From contig CAZPYK010000056.1 of assembly GCA_964590755.1 (NCBI GenBank), positions 1-10,834 on the forward strand: a stretch of DNA of 10,834 nucleotides, written 5' to 3'. This document shows, in pieces, positions 1 through 5,769 of this stretch. The notes under the pieces were generated by a model. It had not been told where the DNA came from, did not search any database, and saw nothing but the letters and a program-made list of their open reading frames with translations. A program made the translations under genes and the position numbers. Origin of the DNA: CAG-390 sp964590755. Its GTDB lineage: Bacteria; Bacillota; Clostridia; Oscillospirales; CAG-272. The first letter of the stretch is position 1. Each line of letters begins with the position of its first letter.

Positions 1-2
1 GA

Positions 3-1394
3 TTTTTTGCCTGTGCTCTTGCTTGTATCATGATCATTCCCATGCTCTGCATCGGCGCTTCCGCCGAGGACTCAATCTGGAGCAATCTCAAATTCGAGAT
101 CTTCACCCAAACCTACGCCGGCATGAACCTTGCCGAATCCGACACCAACGGTATGCTCGGTCATGCTTCCAAGACTATGCGCGGCTTCGCGGTCTCCACC
201 GACGGCGCATATATCTTCGGCGGTTATCTGCACGAGGCGGGATCATCTGCCGTTGAGATGTTCGACGCCAAGACCGGCAGAGTTGCCGGAACCTATGTTC
301 ACACCGAAGCCGACGGCTCCTCCGTCTCCTACCCCAAGGGACTTGCCTGCGACGACCGCGGATATCTCTATGTCGGTCTCGCAAACCGCAAGAACAAGGG
401 CTTTGCCTCCATGGCTATAGTCAAGTATGACGAAAAAGGCGATGACGGCTGGCTCAAGGAAGTCTCCCGCAACGTATTCATCAATGTGGACGAATCCACA
501 AAGATAGGCGTTAACGGTGTTGCCGTTTATCAGAACGCCGGCAAATACTATCTCTACATAATCGTCAACTACGATGTTGACTACCTTTACAGAATGGATG
601 TCACCGACCCCGCCAACCCCGTGATCGACACCACCTTCGGCAGTGAGGGCCGCATCGATCTTCAGGGCTCAAAGTATGATGTAAGCGACGCCAACTATCT
701 CGACATCGGCGAGGACGGCATGATCTACATCGGCTATAAGGGCAACTCGGTAAGCGGACTTATGGTCCTCTCCCCCGACGGCAAGGACGTCATCAAGACT
801 GTTGCTCAGAACAAGGGCTATGCCGTAAGACTTTGGGAAAACTATATCCTCGTTTCCACTCAGTCGGGTCCGACAAGCATCTGCGTGTATGACAAGACCA
901 CATACGACCTCGTCGCATCCTTCCAGCTGACAAACGACAATGTCACGACTCGCTTTGAGGATCTGACCTTTGACGGCATGAACTCGATCGTCGGCATCGA
1001 AATAGTGAACGACGTACTCTATATCTGCGACCAGACCGGCTCTCTGTATGACCAGATCTTAATGGCACCGTTGACCGTTGTCGGCGAGCCCATCGTCAAC
1101 TCCTACATCCAGGTGCTGACAGACAGATTTGCGCAGGCTGCCACCACCGCTCCCGAAACGACCAAGGCTCCCGAGACCGACGCCCCCGAGACCAAGGCTC
1201 CCGAGACAGATGCTCCCGAGACAAAGGCTCCGGAGACCAACGCTCCCGAGACTAACGCTCCCGAAAACACCGATGCTCCCGAGACCACAAAGGCTCCCGA
1301 CACGACAAGCGGCGGCTGCGGCTCCTCCGTGGCTTACGCGGCTGTCGCCATAGTTGCGGTGCTCGGCACGGCTGTGGTGTTCAAAAAGAAATGA
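3..1394 (+). CDS. Secreted, membrane-anchored beta-propeller-like protein (5' partial)
   Basis: Probably an extracellular cell-surface protein; its ligand or enzyme activity is not recognisable. The frame is open to the left edge: codons before the first ATG (position 30) read as a hydrophobic stretch (FFACALACI) leading into MIIPMLCIGASA, so position 30 lies inside a signal peptide and the true start is outside the window. Cleavage is likely after ASA, before EDS. The mature part has repeated short beta-strand units with Asp/Gly turns (GAYIFGGY, GYLYVGLA, GMIYIGYKG, NYILVSTQ, DVLYICDQ), as in NHL/PQQ-like propellers. Ten APET-type repeats follow, then a Ser-Gly-Gly-Cys-Gly motif, a hydrophobic helix and a terminal Lys-Lys-Lys, so the protein probably ends in the membrane with the propeller outside. 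The gene converges on the glycosyltransferase/CsaB gene and shares the palindromic terminator with it. The fold call is inference; the surface location is well supported. Confidence 0.8.
   Translation, partial: FFACALACIMIIPMLCIGASAEDSIWSNLKFEIFTQTYAGMNLAESDTNGMLGHASKTMRGFAVSTDGAYIFGGYLHEAGSSAVEMFDAKTGRVAGTYVHTEADGSSVSYPKGLACDDRGYLYVGLANRKNKGFASMAIVKYDEKGDDGWLKEVSRNVFINVDESTKIGVNGVAVYQNAGKYYLYIIVNYDVDYLYRMDVTDPANPVIDTTFGSEGRIDLQGSKYDVSDANYLDIGEDGMIYIGYKGNSVSGLMVLSPDGKDVIKTVAQNKGYAVRLWENYILVSTQSGPTSICVYDKTTYDLVASFQLTNDNVTTRFEDLTFDGMNSIVGIEIVNDVLYICDQTGSLYDQILMAPLTVVGEPIVNSYIQVLTDRFAQAATTAPETTKAPETDAPETKAPETDAPETKAPETNAPETNAPENTDAPETTKAPDTTSGGCGSSVAYAAVAIVAVLGTAVVFKKK
1149..1304 (+). repeat. 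APET coding tandem repeat (Pro/Thr-rich linker)
   Basis: Ten imperfect 15-18 nt units, mostly gct-ccc-gag-acc plus one variable codon, encode APETTK, APETD, APETK, APETD, APETK, APETN, APETN, APENTD, APETTK and APDTT. Synonymous differences between units (acc/aca/act, gag/gaa, ccc/ccg) show that they are not all recent copies. The repeat forms a flexible, possibly O-glycosylated stalk between the propeller-like domain and the membrane helix. All units are multiples of three, so copy-number change would alter stalk length without breaking the frame. Confidence 0.9.
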
Positions 1395-1440
1395 TCGCAA
1401 TTTTCGATTGAGATTGAACCGTTAAAAGTTTATAACACGA

Positions 1441-1480
1441 TCGGCGGCAGTAAAAGCGCATGCGCTTTTACTGCCGCCGA
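1441..1480. terminator. Bidirectional intrinsic terminator (40-bp perfect palindrome)
   Basis: The two 20-nt halves are perfectly complementary and centred between 1460 and 1461. The stem has a GC-rich base (TCGGCGGCAG) and an A/T-rich middle. On the + strand it is followed by the T-rich stretch ATATTTTATTTATT. On the - strand it lies 13 bases past the stop codon of the glycosyltransferase/CsaB gene, with only a weak T-rich stretch after it. It sits between two convergent genes, so it most likely ends both transcripts. Confidence 0.85.
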
Positions 1481-1492
1481 ATATTTTATTTA

Positions 1493-3751
1493 TTATTCAT
1501 CCGAATTCGGCACCCCGTTATACAGCTCGGAGATGCGATCGAAGGCAACGGCGGCGGTCGACGCATACGCGTTTACGTATTCCCCGAGACTTGCTTCGCC
1601 GTTTCGGCTCATCTCGGCAACGAGATCGAAAAGAGCACGGGAGCTCAGCTCCTCCACCGAGATCGCGGCGGCGGATCCTTTCGGCAATTCTCCGACAAAT
1701 CCGCCCACTTTGGGGTCATAATCCACCGCTATCGGCGCGGTGCCGGAAAGATACGAGAGCATCGCGGCGTGCAGGCGACAGCATATCGCGGTACGGGCGC
1801 ATCCGAAAAGCGTCAAAAGCGTGTCGGTGTCAAGCTCGGCACACTTGAGGATCGCGGGCAGCGGTCCGTGCGCAAGCGCGCCTGCCTCCTCGCTTATGCG
1901 TCGGCAGACGGAGACATCCTCCGGGGATGCGGCAAGCAGGATAGGGCGCGAACCGTCGCTTGCTTCGAATTCAACACAAAATCGCGCGAGCTCCGAGCAG
2001 ATGCGAGCCTCGTCCGCAACGGTATAGCGGCGCAGGTGCGCGATCGGGCGCGGACAGATGAGAAAGAAGCGTTCACGTTCACGCTCACGTTCACCGTCGC
2101 CGATGCCGCATTTATGTGTCGGCGAAATGTCGGCGCGGACTTTGCGAGCTCCGATAATACCGACCGGGTCGGCGGCGACGAGGACATTTCGACATCCGAG
2201 GACTTCAAGCTCTGCCGCCGAGGCGGTGTCGCGCGCGCAAAGCAGATCAAATCGCGGAAGCACGGCGGCACAGATGCGGCGTGCGGCTCTCGTTTCAAGC
2301 GGACCGATGCCCCCGAGCAGCGCGGTGCGGCAGCCGCGGCGGCGCGCCGACGCGGCGAGGTGTGCGTAAAAGAGCAACGAACGCAGGCTGGTGCTGTCCT
2401 GAAACAGGCTGCCTCCGAAGAGGACAAGGCGAGCCTTTGAGAGTTCCTTTTCGATCCTTCCGAACGACAGGTAAGGTATCGATGCAATATCGCGGGAGAG
2501 CGGCATGCGCGAGCGCGTCAGTGCGACAAGTCGGGCTTCCGCGGTACGGCGCGAAAGCTCGTCGCAGGTCACTGCGAGCGAAAGCTCGTCCCCGAGATTT
2601 CCCGCGCCGTAATAGCCGCAAAGCAGGATATCCCGCCGCGACGACAGTGCCGCGTCGCGCAGTACGGTCAGCGTGCTTTCAGCGATCTTGTCTATATCAT
2701 AATATTTTCGCACCGTTTGCGCCGAGAAATCGGAAAGCTCGCGGCGCTCTTTTTCGTTCATGGCGGCAAAGCGGCAGAGCTCGGACAATATAAAGCCGTC
2801 GGCATCCTCATGCGCCTCGGCAGTGCGGCAGGTAAGATTGTCCGCCGCCGCCGAGGCAAGGCGGTCGGGAGTGAGCAGACCGAGCGCTCCCATATCCCCC
2901 GCAAGCAAAACGGGCGTGCCGACGGACATTGCCTCCAGCGCGGCGCGGGAGGTCCCGACGAACAGATCGGCGCGCGCCGCCCTCTCGGCGGTATCGAAGG
3001 CGGCTCCGACAAATTTTACCGCGCTTCTGCCGAGGCTGTGCTCGGCTTTTTCCGCCTCCTTGCGGACGAGCGGCAGGCATTCGCCGCCGCCGATGACGGT
3101 AAGATACGGTTCAACACCGTCGCACAGCTCGCAAAAGCGCGGCAGAAGGCGGCAAAGGACGATCGCGGCGTTCGAACTGTCGCGGTCAAGGCGACTTGAG
3201 GTTAGGATATCAAGCCGCGCCCCTCTCCCTCTCAAAGCGGGCGGCGCATCCTTCTTCGGCAGTTCGATGCCGTTGGGGATGACCGTCACAGCCTCGCGCG
3301 GCAGGTGATAGACGCGGCAGAGGTAGTCGGCGATATCATCGCTGACGGCTATGGTCCTATCACCCCAAGATGAAAATCGCGCACCCGACGCGGCGGGATC
3401 GTAGGCACCGTGGACGGTAAAAACACAGGGCGGAACGCGCACAGATCCCTTTCGGGCAAGCCGTGCAACGAAAGCGGGAATGCGTCCGTGCGCGTGGATG
3501 ACATCAAACACCTCGCGGCGGCAGAGCGTCGCGACTCCCGCGACGGAGCGAAACATGGAGACGGCATCCTTGCGATCAAGCGGAAGCGTAACGTGCGTCA
3601 CACCCTCGCTTGAAAGCTTTTTTGCCAGCTCTCCGCCCGCCGAGGCAACGGTGACGGCGTGTCCGCGTCGACGATATGCGCGCGCCAACGTCAGCACGTG
3701 CGTTTGCGCACCGCCGTGCCCCATTGACATTGCAAGCATCAGGATCTTCAT
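1493..3751 (-). CDS. Glycosyltransferase family 4 / CsaB-like polysaccharide pyruvyl transferase fusion
   Basis: A 752-residue protein with two enzyme domains. Residues 1 to about 365 look like a GT4 (GT-B fold) glycosyltransferase: the N-terminus MKILMLAMSMGHGGAQTHVL is the usual start with its Gly-Gly-Ala nucleotide-sugar loop, followed by DVIHAHG (about 83-89), IAVSDDIADY (134-143), VIPNGIE (157-163) and ALEAMSVGTPVLL (271-283). Residues from about 374 look like CsaB: DILLCGYYGAGNLGDE at the start, LVLFGGSLFQD in the middle and CCRLHAAMLSYLSG...VDYDPKVGGF near the end. CsaB enzymes move pyruvate from phosphoenolpyruvate onto cell-wall polysaccharide to make the ketal that binds SLH-domain proteins; the GT half would add a sugar to the same polymer. 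Both act at the cytoplasmic side. The ATG at 3751 has GGAGG at 3758-3762. An (ER)4 insertion lies at residues 554-561. Domain calls are strong; substrates are inferred. Confidence 0.9.
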   Translation of the reverse strand: MKILMLAMSMGHGGAQTHVLTLARAYRRRGHAVTVASAGGELAKKLSSEGVTHVTLPLDRKDAVSMFRSVAGVATLCRREVFDVIHAHGRIPAFVARLARKGSVRVPPCVFTVHGAYDPAASGARFSSWGDRTIAVSDDIADYLCRVYHLPREAVTVIPNGIELPKKDAPPALRGRGARLDILTSSRLDRDSSNAAIVLCRLLPRFCELCDGVEPYLTVIGGGECLPLVRKEAEKAEHSLGRSAVKFVGAAFDTAERAARADLFVGTSRAALEAMSVGTPVLLAGDMGALGLLTPDRLASAAADNLTCRTAEAHEDADGFILSELCRFAAMNEKERRELSDFSAQTVRKYYDIDKIAESTLTVLRDAALSSRRDILLCGYYGAGNLGDELSLAVTCDELSRRTAEARLVALTRSRMPLSRDIASIPYLSFGRIEKELSKARLVLFGGSLFQDSTSLRSLLFYAHLAASARRRGCRTALLGGIGPLETRAARRICAAVLPRFDLLCARDTASAAELEVLGCRNVLVAADPVGIIGARKVRADISPTHKCGIGDGERERERERFFLICPRPIAHLRRYTVADEARICSELARFCVEFEASDGSRPILLAASPEDVSVCRRISEEAGALAHGPLPAILKCAELDTDTLLTLFGCARTAICCRLHAAMLSYLSGTAPIAVDYDPKVGGFVGELPKGSAAAISVEELSSRALFDLVAEMSRNGEASLGEYVNAYASTAAVAFDRISELYNGVPNSDE
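2069..2092 (-). repeat. In-frame hexanucleotide repeat coding (Glu-Arg)4
   Basis: Four copies of a 6-nt unit (GAACGT/GAGCGT and a final GAACGC on the coding strand) encode residues 554-561 of the GT/CsaB protein. They lie in an extended linker between the DPVGIIG segment and the FFLICPRP strand of the CsaB domain. The units are close to identical, so slipped-strand gain or loss is possible, but any change would keep the reading frame. Confidence 0.75.
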
Positions 3752-3783
3752 GCCCCGCCTCCGTGATCGGATCTTTTTATTAT

Positions 3784-3811
3784 ATTATACATCTTTTTTC
3801 GAAAATTGCAA
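3784..3811 (-). promoter_or_regulatory. Candidate sigma-A promoter of the GT/CsaB gene
   Basis: On the minus strand TTGCAA (3806-3811, four of six matches to the -35 consensus) and a perfect TATAAT (3784-3789) are separated by 16 bases. The expected start of transcription is near 3777, about 25 bases before the ATG at 3751 and upstream of the GGAGG at 3758-3762. The region is clearly more AT-rich than its surroundings. Confidence 0.65.
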
Positions 3812-3813
3812 GG

Positions 3814-3830
3814 GTCGGTCGCCGACCGAC
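3814..3830. promoter_or_regulatory. 17-bp dyad in the divergent control region (possible operator)
   Basis: GTCGGTC and GACCGAC form perfect 7-bp arms around a GCC centre. The dyad lies just upstream of the -35 element of the leftward promoter and before the phage cassette, where a repressor or activator of either unit could bind. It could equally be a chance GC-rich hairpin. No regulator gene is in the window. Confidence 0.3.
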
Positions 3831-3874
3831 GGAACTTGTATTTCTTTTTTGCTTTTGGTACGAGATGAGCCCGA

Positions 3875-4381
3875 ATGAGACACCTTGAGATTTCGGAAAA
3901 GGGTAGAATTAAATCGCACCGAGCGAACCGTGCGCGACGCGGTCGACCCCTCTCCCCTGTCAAAACGCGGCTTCGACGGTGTGTCATCGACGAAAGGAGG
4001 GATCGAGACGGAATAAACAACAAAAAGCGGGCGCGGCGCAGGCTTTCGCCGGGAAGCCTCACCGCCGCCTGCGAAAACGGAAAGATCATCGAGCTTGCGA
4101 CAAAATACATCTGCCAAGCGGAGAACGGGACGCCGAACATTGCCGGCTTCTGCCGCTATATGGGCGCGGGTGTATCCGAATTTCAAGGTCTGAAGCAGCG
4201 TTATCCCGAAATATTCGACGCGCTGTGCGCGATCTTTGAGGACGAGGCGCTGAATTCAGCGCTTTCGCCATCGGTGGTGTCGCTCTATCTGCGCGAGCGG
4301 CTCGGCTATGACGGCGACAAGCGGGACGACGGCTCGGTGACGGTGGTGTTTGAGCATGACGTGCTCAAGGACGGCTCCTGA
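3875..4381 (+). CDS. Phage terminase small subunit (start uncertain; probably begins at 4013)
   Basis: Terminase small subunits bind the phage DNA packaging site as a ring and hand it to the large subunit. The coordinates use the only in-frame standard start (ATG 3875), but the first 46 codons are Arg-rich, lack a ribosome site and look like untranslated leader. The protein most likely starts at ATA 4013, giving about 122 residues. Visible features are a basic N-terminus (NNKKRARRRLSPGSL), a helical middle with NIAGFCRYMGAG and YPEIFDALCAIFEDEALNS, then SPSVVSLYLRERLGY and an acidic end. This pattern resembles small terminases I associate with Clostridia phages, and the gene immediately precedes and overlaps the large-subunit gene by 32 bases, the usual order. 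Function is assigned from pattern and position; the rest of the frame is coding with good confidence. A missing normal start may mean reduced expression. Confidence 0.72.
   Translation: MRHLEISEKGRIKSHRANRARRGRPLSPVKTRLRRCVIDERRDRDGINNKKRARRRLSPGSLTAACENGKIIELATKYICQAENGTPNIAGFCRYMGAGVSEFQGLKQRYPEIFDALCAIFEDEALNSALSPSVVSLYLRERLGYDGDKRDDGSVTVVFEHDVLKDGS
3885..3914 (+). promoter_or_regulatory. Weak candidate promoter for the phage head cassette
   Basis: TTGAGA (3885-3890, five of six matches) and TTAAAT (3909-3914, four of six) are 18 bases apart. A better -10 look-alike, TAGAAT at 3904-3909, is only 13 bases from that -35 and so does not pair with it. The position would give an untranslated leader of about 90 bases before the AAAGGAGG at 3993. 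No better rightward promoter is visible between the two divergent genes. Confidence 0.25.
3993..4000 (+). promoter_or_regulatory. Strong ribosome binding site (AAAGGAGG) pointing to a non-standard start
   Basis: The Shine-Dalgarno match is near perfect, yet no ATG, GTG or TTG in any forward frame follows at usable distance. In the terminase small-subunit frame the codon 12 bases downstream is ATA (4013-4015), followed by Asn-Asn-Lys-Lys-Arg, which looks like a normal protein N-terminus. The site therefore places the real start at 4013 and suggests an AUA start or an ATG lost by one G-to-A change. Confidence 0.6.
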
Positions 4382-5708
4382 CGCGCCGCTTCGGGTGAGC
4401 GGAGTGCCGAACGAGCGACAGCGAAAATTTTTCGATTCGCACGCCAAATATATCGCCTACGGCGGCGCGCGGGGCGGCGGAAAATCCTGGGCTCTGCGAC
4501 GAAAGCTCATCGCGCTCTGCTTGAGATATCCCGGCATACGCTGTCTTATCATTCGCCGCACACTTGACGAGGTAAGGTCGAATCACCTGCTTCCCATGCT
4601 TGCCGAATACGGCTCGCTCGTCTCCTATCGCGAAGCCGACAAGCGCATCTCTCTGCCCGGAGGCTCGGCGATCTTTCTCGGCTATTGCGCCAACGACCGC
4701 GACCTGCTGAGGTATCAGGGGTGTGAATACGACATCATCGCCATCGACGAGGCAACACAGCTGACCGAAGATCGCTTTGAGATCTTCAAAGCGTGTCTGC
4801 GCGGCACACGGGAGTTTCCGCGTCGGATATATCTAACCTGCAATCCCGGCGGCGTCGGACACGCGTGGGTCAAGCGGCTCTTCATCGACCGCAGATACCG
4901 CGAGGGCGAGCACGCAGAGGACTATGACTTCATTCCTGCTACCGTATATGACAATCGCGTGTTGCTTTCCTCCGCACCCGATTATCTGCGGCAGCTGGAG
5001 GGTCTGCCGCAGAAGCTGCGCGATGCCTGGCTGTACGGAAAGTGGGACGTGTTCGAGGGTCAGTTTTTGCCCGAATTCGACACAAAACGGCATGTGTCGG
5101 CAGAGGCTTGCCTGTCCTCGCCCGAGCGATGCTTCATCGCGCTGGATTACGGGCTTGACATGCTGGCGGCACTGCTTGTCGGAGTGAACTCGGACGGTTC
5201 ACTGATCATCCTTGACGAGCTCTGCGTCTCGGGGCTGACGCTTTCGGAGGCGGCACAGCGGATAGGTGAGCTTTCCGAGCTTGCGCTCACCCGCTTCGGC
5301 ATGCGGGTCGAATATGCCGTTGCCTCACCCGATCTTTGGAACCGCCGTCAGGACAGCGGACTCAGCGGCTTTGAGATAATGCAGAGCGTGTGCGGCATGC
5401 CGCCCATGACTCCCGCGGACAACAGGCGCGTGCCCGGCTGGCGGGTGCTCAGAGTATTCCTCACATCCGATCGTTTGAGGATCTCGAACAAATGCACCGA
5501 GCTGATACGTTGTCTTTCCGAACTGCAATTCGACAAAAAGCGCGCCGAGGATGCGGCGGACGAGCCGCATTCGATAACGCATGCGCCCGAGGCGCTTCGC
5601 TATGCGGTCATGAGCCGACAAGCTCCGCCTGTCGAAAGTGAGCCGTCTCCGCTTGCCGCCTTCCGCTTTGACCGCAGCTCGTCCGAGGATGCTTCCTTTT
5701 GGCACTGA
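4350..5708 (+). CDS. terL: Phage terminase large subunit (packaging ATPase and nuclease)
   Basis: The motor that pumps DNA into the procapsid through the portal and cuts it. All expected motifs are visible: Walker A GGARGGGKS (residues 38-46), Walker B IIAIDEA (129-135), coupling motif YLTCNPGG (161-168) and an RNase H-like nuclease domain with candidate metal-binding acids at D266 (ALDYGLD), D328 (ASPDLW) and the C-terminal HAPEALRYAV (411-420), where the family usually has Asp-Ala-Leu-Arg-Tyr and this protein has Glu. At 452 residues it is full length. The start at 4350 overlaps the small subunit, which suggests translational coupling; GTG at 4395 or 4404 would also leave every motif intact. 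No strong ribosome site precedes any of the three. The ATPase half (NPGGVGHAWVKRLFIDRRY) closely follows the pattern of TerL proteins in Clostridia prophages. No frameshift or lost key residue is seen, so the enzyme may be active. Confidence 0.95.
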   Translation: MSMTCSRTAPDAPLRVSGVPNERQRKFFDSHAKYIAYGGARGGGKSWALRRKLIALCLRYPGIRCLIIRRTLDEVRSNHLLPMLAEYGSLVSYREADKRISLPGGSAIFLGYCANDRDLLRYQGCEYDIIAIDEATQLTEDRFEIFKACLRGTREFPRRIYLTCNPGGVGHAWVKRLFIDRRYREGEHAEDYDFIPATVYDNRVLLSSAPDYLRQLEGLPQKLRDAWLYGKWDVFEGQFLPEFDTKRHVSAEACLSSPERCFIALDYGLDMLAALLVGVNSDGSLIILDELCVSGLTLSEAAQRIGELSELALTRFGMRVEYAVASPDLWNRRQDSGLSGFEIMQSVCGMPPMTPADNRRVPGWRVLRVFLTSDRLRISNKCTELIRCLSELQFDKKRAEDAADEPHSITHAPEALRYAVMSRQAPPVESEPSPLAAFRFDRSSSEDASFWH

Positions 5709-5769
5709 CGGAGCACGCGGCGGGCTGTGCAAGCAGCAGACATCGCAAAATGAAAGGAAGTACCACAAC

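Noticed and set aside
1149..1304. CRISPR-like repeat array
   Set aside because: The units are contiguous 15-18 nt coding repeats without spacers, inside an intact reading frame.
1460..2440. A long + strand open frame (326 codons) opposite the GT/CsaB gene
   Set aside because: It is Arg/Gly-rich with no recognisable motif, overlaps the palindromic terminator, and lies wholly antisense to a gene with clear domains. It results from the high third-position GC.
5638..5769. Extending the nozzle-like protein upstream to 5638
   Set aside because: This part lies mostly within terL in another frame, has no ribosome site, and AAAGGAAG at 5753 points to ATG 5770.
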